Shown: piece by piece, positions 20,085-28,050 of the stretch
Numbering within the stretch: the stretch's first letter is position 1
Layout: each line of letters opens with the position of its first letter
Assembly: GCA_964392085.1 (NCBI GenBank)
Contig: CAYMOV010000003.1
Location: 25,290-89,289 of the forward strand
Direction: 5' to 3'
Length of the DNA stretch: 64,000 nt
Source of the DNA: CAYMOV01 sp964392085
GTDB taxonomy: Bacteria > Oederibacteriota > Muellerivitia > Muellerivitales > Muellerivitaceae
Program-made: the position numbers and the translations under genes
The notes under the pieces: generated by a model
Seen by the model: the letters and a program-made list of their open reading frames with translations, nothing else
What the model was told of the DNA's origin: nothing
The model's database searches: none

Positions 20085-20876
20085 ATGCCGGAGACGTTCC
20101 ACTGGATCGAAGGCGGGGCCCTGGGCCGTTTGGCCGCGACCCTCCATGTCCCTGAGGGCGCCGGCCCCCATCCGGCGGTCCTCTTTTGCCACGGCTTCAC
20201 CGGCAACCGGGTGGAACCCCAGCGCCTTTTCCTGTCCTACGCCCGCCGACTTGCCTCCCGGGGTTTAGCGGTTCTCCGTTTTGATTTCGGTGGGCATGGC
20301 GACAGCGAGGGGGCCTTCCATGACCTCACCCTGGCCGGGGAACTGAAGGACGCCCAAGCGGCCTGGGATTTCCTGGGTTCCCATCCGACGGTGGACGGGT
20401 CCCGAAGGGCGCTCTTGGGGTTCAGCCTCGGCGGCTGGGTGGCCGCTTCCACGGCGCCCAGGCTCCACCCCCGGGCCTTGGCCCTCTGGGCCCCGGTGGA
20501 CGACCCGATCCGGATGAAGGTTCGGTTCCTGGGGCTTCACGGAGAGGAAAAACTCCTCGCCGGTGAAGATGTGGACATCATGGGGGAGAAGTTGGGGGCC
20601 GGCTTCGCCCAGGGGTTCGAAAAGCCAACCGGCTTGGCCCCGGGCGATGGCTACGGGGGTCCCGTCCTGATCCTTCAAGGAACCGCGGACGCATCCTTGT
20701 CCCTCCAATCCTCCGAGAACTACGAAAAGGCCTTCCGGGAACGCGGCGTCGAGACCCGGCGGGTCATCCTCCAGGGGGCGAAGCACCTCTTTGAAACGGC
20801 GGCCCACCGTGAAACCTTGTACGATGAGACGGAAGGGTTCTTCCTCCGGCATCTTTTTCCGGCGGGGAACCGTTGA
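20085..20876 (+). CDS. Alpha/beta hydrolase
   Basis: 263 residues from ATG 20085, with GAGGGG a few bases before. The fold's catalytic set is visible: oxyanion-region HGFTGN (36-41), nucleophile in GFSLGG (Ser114), Asp202 in GTADAS and His234 in GAKHLFE. The N terminus has no signal peptide, so it is probably cytoplasmic. It resembles the general acyl-peptide/esterase-like hydrolases (dienelactone/osmC-associated type). Substrate unknown. The nadC-birA pair begins 25 bases after its stop. Confidence 0.8.
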   Translation: MPETFHWIEGGALGRLAATLHVPEGAGPHPAVLFCHGFTGNRVEPQRLFLSYARRLASRGLAVLRFDFGGHGDSEGAFHDLTLAGELKDAQAAWDFLGSHPTVDGSRRALLGFSLGGWVAASTAPRLHPRALALWAPVDDPIRMKVRFLGLHGEEKLLAGEDVDIMGEKLGAGFAQGFEKPTGLAPGDGYGGPVLILQGTADASLSLQSSENYEKAFRERGVETRRVILQGAKHLFETAAHRETLYDETEGFFLRHLFPAGNR

Positions 20877-20901
20877 TCCCGACCTCCGGTCAAGGAATGG
20901 C

Positions 20902-21771
20902 ATGAATCATCCTCCTTCCCCCTCACGGAAACTCCTGGGTCCCGTTGAACGGAAACTCCTACGGATGTCGCTCGTGGAGGATGGGGCTTTCCGGGACCTC
21001 ACGACCCTCGCCACGGTGCCCCGAAACCTCCGGGCCCGGGGGGTGATCCTAGCCCGTCAACCGGGAGTCCTGGCGGGATTGCCGGTTTTCCAGGCGGTTT
21101 ATCGGATCTTGGACCGAAGCGTTCGCGTGAAGGCAAAGGCCCGGGAAGGGGCCTCTTTCCGTCGGGACGGGGTTGTGGCGGAAATTTCCGGCCCCGCCGG
21201 AGCCCTCCTCAGCGGCGAACGGACCGCCCTCAACCTCCTTTCCCGCCTCTCGGGGATCGCCACCCAGACCCGCGCTTTCGTCCGGGCGGCGGGTCCCGGG
21301 CCCGCGAGGATCTATGACACCCGCAAAACGATCCCCCTCTGGCGATCCTTCGAGCGCTACGCCGTCCGCGTGGGCGGGGGCGAGAACCACCGCTTCAACC
21401 TGGCGACCCATGTCCTCATCAAGGACAACCACCGCTCCCTCGGGGGGGGAGTCTGGGCCGCCGTCACCGCCGCGAGGAAACGTTGGGGCCGCTCCGCCTT
21501 TTTGGAGGCGGAAGTGGAGTCCGAACTGGAGACCCGGGAAGCCCTGAAAGCGGGAGCCGACGCCCTCCTGTTCGACAACCGGAGCCCGGCCGAACTCCGG
21601 CGACTTCTCCGGCTGGTCCGGGGGACCGGCGTGGTGACGGAGGCCTCCGGCGGATTGACCCTGCGCACGATCGGGTCTTACGCCGCCACCGGGGTCCAAC
21701 GCCTTTCGGTGGGGGCCCTGACCCATTCGGCCCTGCCCGTGGATTTTTCCCTGGAGCTCAGCGGCCTATGA
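20902..21771 (+). CDS. nadC: Quinolinate phosphoribosyltransferase (carboxylating)
   Basis: 289 residues. ATG 20902 is chosen because AAGGA at 20892-20896 is well placed and the conserved region begins soon after; the longer frame upstream overlaps the hydrolase gene. Family blocks: EDGAFRDLTT, DTRKTIPLWR, VRVGGGENHRFNL and IKDNH. It makes nicotinate mononucleotide from quinolinate and PRPP in de novo NAD synthesis. Its stop overlaps the birA start as ATGA (21768-21771). PLWRSFERYAV is longer and more variable than the usual PGLRxLEKYAV at the second active-site strand, a small difference. Confidence 0.93.
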   Translation: MNHPPSPSRKLLGPVERKLLRMSLVEDGAFRDLTTLATVPRNLRARGVILARQPGVLAGLPVFQAVYRILDRSVRVKAKAREGASFRRDGVVAEISGPAGALLSGERTALNLLSRLSGIATQTRAFVRAAGPGPARIYDTRKTIPLWRSFERYAVRVGGGENHRFNLATHVLIKDNHRSLGGGVWAAVTAARKRWGRSAFLEAEVESELETREALKAGADALLFDNRSPAELRRLLRLVRGTGVVTEASGGLTLRTIGSYAATGVQRLSVGALTHSALPVDFSLELSGL

Positions 21772-22826
21772 GCGGGGAACGCCCCTACCGCGAGGACCGG
21801 GTGGCCCTGTCCATCCTGGGGCGCTTGATGGAAAGGCCCGAGGGCTTCACCTCCGGCGCCGACCTGAGCCGTACCCTTCGGGTGTCCCGGAACACGGTTT
21901 GGAAACACGTCCGCCGGCTTCGTGCCCTCGGCTGCGTCCTGGAGGGAAAGTCCGCCACGGGTTACCGTGTGACCCGCATGCCCGACAGCCTACGCCCGGA
22001 ATTCGTACAGGCGGGTCTCCGGACCAAGACCTGGGGGCGGTCCTATCGGGCCTATGAGACCCTGGGGTCCACCAACGACGCCTGCCAGGCCTGGGCCCGG
22101 GAAGGGGCCCCCGCCGGGTCGGTGGTGGCCGCCGAGGCCCAGACCCAGGGCCGGGGACGCCTGAACCGCTCCTGGTTCCTGCCCAAATCCAAGTCCCTGG
22201 CCTTCTCGATCCTTTTACGCCCGAAACTCCCCCCCGGGGAGTTGCCGCTCCTGACCCTCGCCTCGGCCGTAGGGGTGGCCCTGGCCATGGGGGACGAGGG
22301 CCTCTCCGTGGGGATCAAGTGGCCCAACGACGTCGAGTGGAAGGGCCGGAAGCTTTGCGGCATCCTGACGGAAGCCCAGGCCGACTTGGACCGGCTCCAA
22401 TACGCCGTCGTGGGGATCGGGATCAACGTGAACGCCGGCACCAAGGATTTCCCCCCCGATCTTCGCGACCGGGCGGCCAGCCTGTCGCAGGCCCTCGGTC
22501 AATCGGTGGATCGCCCCTCCTTCCTCCGCAAAGCCCTGGAACGTTTGGAGGAAGTCCATGGATGGCTCGAATCGGGCCGGTCCGACCGGATGTTGACCGA
22601 ATGGCGTGCCCGGTCCACGGTACTGGGACATCAGGTCCGGATCCGCCAGGGTGACCGCACCCTTTATGGGCAGGCCCAGGACGTGGACGCCCAGGGGGCG
22701 CTTTTGGTCCGGAACGACGTGGGGATGGTCGAGCGGGTGACCGCGGGGGACGTGGATCGGCTCCGGTTGGAGGCCCCCCGGACATCCATTCGAAGGGCCG
22801 GAACCGGGCGCCGCCGTCCGGTATAA
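21768..22826 (+). CDS. birA: Bifunctional biotin ligase / biotin operon repressor
   Basis: 352 residues, ATG 21768 within the nadC stop. It starts with a winged helix-turn-helix (TSGADLSRTLRVSRNTVWKH, 28-47), then the ligase domain: STND, GRGRLNRSW, KWPNDVEW and GIGINVN. A C-terminal SH3-like domain follows (LGHQVRIRQGD, about 290-340). The enzyme attaches biotin to BCCP and, with its DNA-binding domain, can repress biotin genes when biotinyl-AMP accumulates. The final ~15 residues are basic. TATAAT at 22822-22827 overlaps the stop and may serve coaX. Confidence 0.92.
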   Translation: MSGERPYREDRVALSILGRLMERPEGFTSGADLSRTLRVSRNTVWKHVRRLRALGCVLEGKSATGYRVTRMPDSLRPEFVQAGLRTKTWGRSYRAYETLGSTNDACQAWAREGAPAGSVVAAEAQTQGRGRLNRSWFLPKSKSLAFSILLRPKLPPGELPLLTLASAVGVALAMGDEGLSVGIKWPNDVEWKGRKLCGILTEAQADLDRLQYAVVGIGINVNAGTKDFPPDLRDRAASLSQALGQSVDRPSFLRKALERLEEVHGWLESGRSDRMLTEWRARSTVLGHQVRIRQGDRTLYGQAQDVDAQGALLVRNDVGMVERVTAGDVDRLRLEAPRTSIRRAGTGRRRPV

Positions 22827-22869
22827 TCACGGACTGGAAAATCCTTTTTACTGCCCGCCGAGGAGCGCC

Positions 22870-23619
22870 ATGATCTGGGCCGTCGACATCGGTAATACCC
22901 GGACCGTCTCGGGACTCCTCCGCGGGATGGAAGTCCTTCGCCGGGACGCCTATCCCACCGAGCGCCTCAGGACCCCGGCGGGGGCACGCGCTTGGGCGAG
23001 GCGGTTGGCCTCCTGGGGGAAGCCCCGGGGCGTCGCGGTCTCCAGCGTGGTGCCTCCCGTGGACGGCCCCGTCCGCGGGGCATTGGCGCCGTTGAGCGCC
23101 GAAGCGCCGATCTTCATCCGTTCCAACCTGGACCTGGGCCTGCCGATCCACGTCCGCCGGCCCTCCGAGGTCGGGGCGGACCGCCTCGTGAATGCGGTGG
23201 CGGCCAAAGCCCTCTACGGGGCCCCGGTCCTGGTGGTGGATTACGGGACCGCCACCACGTTCGACTTGGTCGACGCCCGGGGGGGCTACGCGGGCGGAGC
23301 CATCCTGCCGGGGATCGGCACTTCCCTGGCCGCGCTCCACCAATTCACCGCGAAACTCCCGACGGTGAGGTTCCAGCGGGTGGCCCGCGCACTGGGCAAG
23401 ACGACCCAGGACGCCATGCGGTCCGGGGTTTACCACGGCGCCGTCGGCCAGACGAGGGAACTCCTGCGGGTCCTCCGGAAGGAACTGGGCCGAAGGGCCC
23501 CGGCCATCGCCACCGGCGGTTGGTGCCACCTCTTCGAGGGATCCGGGTTGTTCAGGCTCCTCCAACCCGACCTGACCCTCCAGGGCTTGTCCTTGATCCT
23601 CCGCCGGTTGAAAGGCTGA
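22870..23619 (+). CDS. coaX: Type III pantothenate kinase
   Basis: 249 residues from ATG 22870 with GAGGAGCG just before. It is an ASKHA-type kinase: DIGNT near the N terminus binds phosphate, then DYGTATTFD and GGAILPG for pantothenate and ATP. It phosphorylates pantothenate, the first step of CoA synthesis. CoaX enzymes need a monovalent cation and are not feedback-inhibited by CoA, a family property. Neighbour of birA, as in many genomes. The next gene starts four bases after its stop. Confidence 0.93.
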   Translation: MIWAVDIGNTRTVSGLLRGMEVLRRDAYPTERLRTPAGARAWARRLASWGKPRGVAVSSVVPPVDGPVRGALAPLSAEAPIFIRSNLDLGLPIHVRRPSEVGADRLVNAVAAKALYGAPVLVVDYGTATTFDLVDARGGYAGGAILPGIGTSLAALHQFTAKLPTVRFQRVARALGKTTQDAMRSGVYHGAVGQTRELLRVLRKELGRRAPAIATGGWCHLFEGSGLFRLLQPDLTLQGLSLILRRLKG

Positions 23620-23623
23620 CCGG

Positions 23624-25975
23624 GTGAAGCCCGCGCGTCCCCGAAGCATCGTGGCCCTGGCCGAGGAGGAATCGACGAGGGCCCGGAAGGAACGCCGGGC
23701 GTTTTGGTCGACCTGGGGTTGGGTCTTGGGCGCGGCTCTCCAGGCCTTCGGCTGGTGGACCTACCGTTTGGGCCATTGGGCCGAGGGTTCCCGGTGGATC
23801 CTGGGGGGCCTCCTGGCTTGGGCCCTTTGGGGAGGCGCGGGGCGTTTTTTCCGGGGGTCGTTCCTCTCGGCGTTGGGGGCCCTGGGGGTGGCCTTGGCGT
23901 CGGGTATCCCGTTGGTTTTACACCGGGCCCAAACGTTCCAATGGGGTTCGGACCCGGCTTTTTACCTCGCGGTCCTCCACGGGGAGATCCCCCCGCCTTT
24001 CGCCAATCCACTCGCCGTCCTGACGGCCCAAGCTATCCTGCCGTTTTTGAAAGCCAACCCTTGGACTGATTTACCACTTCTCTCGGCCTTGGCCGGGGCG
24101 CTCTCGGCGGGCTTAATGGCGTTCACCCTCCTGGAGACCCTCCGGAACCGGGGTTGGGAAACCAGGTTGCTGGGGCTGGGATTCGCGCTCGCGGCCGGTT
24201 GGAGCCTGCCCCTCCTGATCGTCGGGACCCGGGCCTCAGGATTGGCCGCTTGCATGGCCTTGGGTCTGTTGGTGGTGTTGACGCGTTTGTTGGAACGGGA
24301 GGGCCCCCTCCCCGCGGCCTTTCTTTTCGTGGGACTCCTCACCGCCCTCCATCCGGCCTGGGGCGTTTTGGGCCTGGTCCTGTTACTCCGAAAGCCTTGG
24401 GAAACCCTCACTCGCCTCCCTTCGCGCGGCCTTTGGATCCTGGCGGGGGGGCTCCCCTACCTCTGGGTCCTCCTTCGCCCGGGCGGGGCCCTGGGCGATT
24501 GGGGGGGCGCCCACTGCGTCGCCGAGATGTTCCGTTCCTGGGATGACCTGTTGGCGGCGCACCGGTCCTCCGAGATCGATTTCCAGCAGACCCTGAGGCT
24601 CCTGGGTTGGGGGTCGGCGGCCCTCGCGGCGCCCCTGTTCCTTTTGGGCTGGAAAGTGGCCTCGGGTCCCTTCGAGGCGCTCCTCATCGCCCTCGCGGCG
24701 GCGGGGGCTTGGCTTTTCCATTCCCGCTCGGGGGGGATCCCCGGAACGACGGCGCTTTGGATCCCGGCGGGGGCCGCGCTTTGGTGGGCCCGATATTTGT
24801 CCGTCCGCCCCGGGACCGGGTCGGGTGGATTCCGGTTCGCGCGGGTCTTTCCCTGGGTCGTCATGGCCGGGTCCTTGGGTTTGGCCCTTCTTCCATCGGA
24901 CCGGGTCCTGGTGAATTGCGGCATGGCCGCTTTGCGCCACGCCGAGAACATCCTGACGGATTTTCCCCGGGACGGGAGCCGGACGCTTTACCTCGCCGAG
25001 ACCGCCGAAGCGGGCGACGCGGTCCGTTTATTATGGTCGGTGGAAAGGCCAAGCGACCCTTCCCCGGTGGTTTTGGACTTGGCCCAATTGGATCAACGGT
25101 GGTACCTCGAGGACCTCATCCGCTTCCAGCCTGAAATCCTCCTCTCCGTCGGGGAAGGAAGCCGGGCCCTCCTCTTCTCCGACCTGGTCCGGTTGAACCT
25201 GGACCATTGGAACGTCCTTTGGGGCGTCCCCCAATGGCCGGTGGAATGGGAGGGCGACGAGAAGCGGTTGGGGTTCCGTCCGCTGTCCCGCGTCCTCATG
25301 GTGCGGTTGGCGGATTCCGCCGCTCCCCTCCCCCCGGATGACCCCTCCGCCCGCTATGACCTCGACGAAATCCTGCTGGAGGCCCGGGCGGGATCCGGTC
25401 CCGCCCAAAGGGCCCTGGACCTGTACGTGGAGGGCCTCTTCACCTGGGGAGTGGGCCAAACGCGGGTCGGGCGCTACCCGCCCGCGGTTCGGGCGTTTGA
25501 ACGGTCCCTCACGCTCCAACCGGATTTTGAGGGATCCCGTGTGGCCTTGAACCGCCTCTATACCGAGAAGGAAATGTTGGAGGCCGCGAGGCTTCAGTTC
25601 GAGAAAACGGCCAAGATCCTCCCGACGAGCCTCCAAATCCTGGACCAAGCGCTGGCTTCCCCCAAAACGCCCTTGTCGAAACGGCCCGAACTCCTGGAGG
25701 AAAAGGGTCGTCTGTCCACCGAACTTGCCGACGCCCTGCGTCACCTGGGGGTGATCTACGATAAGCAGGGCCGGTACGACGATTCCCGGAAGGCCCTGGA
25801 GGGCGCGGTGAAATGGAAGCCGGACGAGATCCAATCCCGTTTGGAACTGGCCCGGCTTTTCATGAAGGTGGGGAACAAGGTCGGCGCCGAGGCGTCCTTC
25901 AAGGCCGTGCTCCAGGTGGACCAGGAAAACAAGGAAGCCCAGGCGGAACTTTGGAAGCTCCTCAACCAGCCGTGA
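23624..25975 (+). CDS. Multi-pass membrane protein with C-terminal TPR region
   Basis: 783 residues from GTG 23624. About ten hydrophobic segments lie between residues 25 and 430. A GSDPAFYLAVLHG motif after the second or third segment is reminiscent of the acidic loop of GT-C glycosyltransferases. A soluble domain follows at about 440-590, and TPR-like helices at about 590-783 (AVRAFERSLTLQPDFEGSRVAL; DSRKALEGAVKWKPDEI). I do not recognise a named family. It precedes two DUF2723 proteins and its stop overlaps the first of them as GTGA, so the three form one transcription unit, probably linked to surface glycosylation. Confidence 0.6.
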   Translation: MKPARPRSIVALAEEESTRARKERRAFWSTWGWVLGAALQAFGWWTYRLGHWAEGSRWILGGLLAWALWGGAGRFFRGSFLSALGALGVALASGIPLVLHRAQTFQWGSDPAFYLAVLHGEIPPPFANPLAVLTAQAILPFLKANPWTDLPLLSALAGALSAGLMAFTLLETLRNRGWETRLLGLGFALAAGWSLPLLIVGTRASGLAACMALGLLVVLTRLLEREGPLPAAFLFVGLLTALHPAWGVLGLVLLLRKPWETLTRLPSRGLWILAGGLPYLWVLLRPGGALGDWGGAHCVAEMFRSWDDLLAAHRSSEIDFQQTLRLLGWGSAALAAPLFLLGWKVASGPFEALLIALAAAGAWLFHSRSGGIPGTTALWIPAGAALWWARYLSVRPGTGSGGFRFARVFPWVVMAGSLGLALLPSDRVLVNCGMAALRHAENILTDFPRDGSRTLYLAETAEAGDAVRLLWSVERPSDPSPVVLDLAQLDQRWYLEDLIRFQPEILLSVGEGSRALLFSDLVRLNLDHWNVLWGVPQWPVEWEGDEKRLGFRPLSRVLMVRLADSAAPLPPDDPSARYDLDEILLEARAGSGPAQRALDLYVEGLFTWGVGQTRVGRYPPAVRAFERSLTLQPDFEGSRVALNRLYTEKEMLEAARLQFEKTAKILPTSLQILDQALASPKTPLSKRPELLEEKGRLSTELADALRHLGVIYDKQGRYDDSRKALEGAVKWKPDEIQSRLELARLFMKVGNKVGAEASFKAVLQVDQENKEAQAELWKLLNQP

Positions 25976-28050
25976 TCGGATCGCGAAGGGAACGGATCCC
26001 GTCCTGGGTTTGGGCCGGGGTGGGACTCCTTTTTTGGCTCCTGGGCCTCCAAATCCAGAATCCCGGGCTGATGGCGGACGATTCCGGCGAGATCGCGGCG
26101 GCCGCGTCCTGCTTGGGCCTGCCCCATCCCCCGGGATACCCCCTCCTCACGCTTTTGGGCAACCTCGCGATCCGGTTCCTTCCGTTGGGCGGTCCCGCAT
26201 TCCGGTTGAACCTGATGTCCGAGGCGTTCCTCATCGGCGCGGTCTTCCTGACCCTTTCCACGGCCCGTCGTTTGGCCCAGGCGGCTTTTCCCGGGGTTTT
26301 TCCACGGGAAGGGTTTCACCTTGAGATCCATTTAGCGCTCCTGGCGACCTTCCTTTTTTTCACCCCGAACGTTTTGGGGCAGGCATTGACCGCCAAGGGC
26401 GGGGTTTACACCTTGACCTTCCTCCTGCTGGCGGAAATGGTCCGGACGGCGGTTTCCGAAAAGAACGGGTTCCGGAGCCTGTCGGCCGTCCTGGGTCTCT
26501 ACGCCTTGGGCCTGGGAAACCATTGGCAGACCCAGGTCCTCTGGGTCCCGGCGATCGGGCTTTGGGCCTGGAACCAAAGGGCGACTTGGGGCCTCCGCGA
26601 TTGGGCCCGGGCCGCCTCGATGGGAGTGGTGGGAGTCTCGACCTACCTGGTCCTTCCCCTTCGGGTCAGGTTCCATCCGCCCATGAGCTGGGGCCATCCG
26701 GACCGTTGGGGGGAATTCTGGTGGGTGATTTCCCGCAAATTGGCTTCCTCCAACGAGGGGGAACTGCGGCCCTGGTCCTCCTATGAGAAGTTTTTTGCTT
26801 GGTATCGGGACGTGATGGTGAACCAGAATTTCCCCGGGCTTTGGTTCCTGGCCCTGATGGGGGCGCTTTGGGCGCTCTGGAAATTCAGGTTGAAGGCCCT
26901 GCCGGCCTGGGCGTTATACGGCGTGTCGGTGGCGGCCATCCTGACCTATGCCCGGGAGGAGGTGGCTTTCCTCGTGCCGGTTTACCTGGTGTCCCTCCAG
27001 GGCTTGTTCGTCCTGGCGGCCTTCTTGGGATCCAGCTTCCTTTGGGAAAAGGTTCTCCGCGTTTCCAAATCCCTTGCATCGGCCCTGTTGGCCTTGACTT
27101 GTGTCGCGGTCATTTTTTGGGCCGCCCGGTCCTTCCGGATCGAGGACAAGGGCCGTTACACCTTGGCGGGGGATCTGGGGACGAATATCCTCCTGGCCCT
27201 GCCCCGGAACGCCTTCTTCCTCGCCGAAGGGGATAACACGGTATTCCCGATTTGGTACGAGCAAGTGGCCATGGGCCGCCGCCCCGATGTGCTGATGGCT
27301 CCCCCCCAGTTCCTGGCCTACCGGTGGGGTTGGGGACAGGTGGCCCGATCCCGCCCATCCCTCGCGATTTCCCGCGCCTGGGCCCCGATCCAGGATTTTC
27401 TGAGGACCCGGGAGCGGGGGAACCTGTTCGTCTCGATGGACCGGACCTTGATGTTGAAATCCGGGTTTGACCTGTCCTTCGACCAACTCACTCCCTACGG
27501 CCTTTGCTATGGGGTTGGAAAAGGTTATGGGCCCACGAAGGGGGTGGAGGAACGTTTCAACCAAATCCATTCTCGGTTCAGGCTTCGGGGCTTGGGGGTG
27601 AATGACCCATCGGATCCATCGCGCCCATTGGATTTGATCACCCGCCAGGTCATTCGGTACTATGCCGATGATTGCTCCTCTTTCGCCCATTGGCTGGCTC
27701 GTTCGGGGATCCCCGGGGACTCCATCGGATGGTTCGACCGATCACTGGGACTGAAGCCGGACCAGCCGGAGCTTTACGGGGATCTCGCGGTTGTTTTCAT
27801 GGAAGAGGGTTATCCCGAGGTGTCGATGGGCCTGTGCCGGGAAGGGCTCCGGGAAGACCCCGCCAATACCACCTTGTGCCAAATCCTGGGGATGGGTTTT
27901 CAATCCGCCGGGACAGTCCCCGCTCGGGCCAAGATCAGGAAATATCATTCCCTGGCGGATCAAGCCAGGCGAAAAGGCTGGTCCGGGTTGGTCCCCTTGA
28001 TCGAGAGGACCCTTTTGAGGGTGGAAGGGGAGTCCCATGGGAAACCCTGA
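25972..28050 (+). CDS. DUF2723 / TMEM260-like membrane protein
   Basis: 692 residues from GTG 25972, overlapping the upstream stop by four bases; the longer upstream extension is out of keeping with that gene. The DUF2723 signature is clear: ADDSGE at 35-40 and PHPPGYP at 51-57, then repeated transmembrane segments to about 400. The C-terminal ~300 residues form a soluble domain ending in TPR-like helices. TMEM260 relatives are protein O-mannosyltransferases of GT-C type in eukaryotes; bacterial members are mostly uncharacterised. I infer a lipid-linked sugar donor and an envelope protein as acceptor. Confidence 0.8.
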   Translation: MIGSRRERIPSWVWAGVGLLFWLLGLQIQNPGLMADDSGEIAAAASCLGLPHPPGYPLLTLLGNLAIRFLPLGGPAFRLNLMSEAFLIGAVFLTLSTARRLAQAAFPGVFPREGFHLEIHLALLATFLFFTPNVLGQALTAKGGVYTLTFLLLAEMVRTAVSEKNGFRSLSAVLGLYALGLGNHWQTQVLWVPAIGLWAWNQRATWGLRDWARAASMGVVGVSTYLVLPLRVRFHPPMSWGHPDRWGEFWWVISRKLASSNEGELRPWSSYEKFFAWYRDVMVNQNFPGLWFLALMGALWALWKFRLKALPAWALYGVSVAAILTYAREEVAFLVPVYLVSLQGLFVLAAFLGSSFLWEKVLRVSKSLASALLALTCVAVIFWAARSFRIEDKGRYTLAGDLGTNILLALPRNAFFLAEGDNTVFPIWYEQVAMGRRPDVLMAPPQFLAYRWGWGQVARSRPSLAISRAWAPIQDFLRTRERGNLFVSMDRTLMLKSGFDLSFDQLTPYGLCYGVGKGYGPTKGVEERFNQIHSRFRLRGLGVNDPSDPSRPLDLITRQVIRYYADDCSSFAHWLARSGIPGDSIGWFDRSLGLKPDQPELYGDLAVVFMEEGYPEVSMGLCREGLREDPANTTLCQILGMGFQSAGTVPARAKIRKYHSLADQARRKGWSGLVPLIERTLLRVEGESHGKP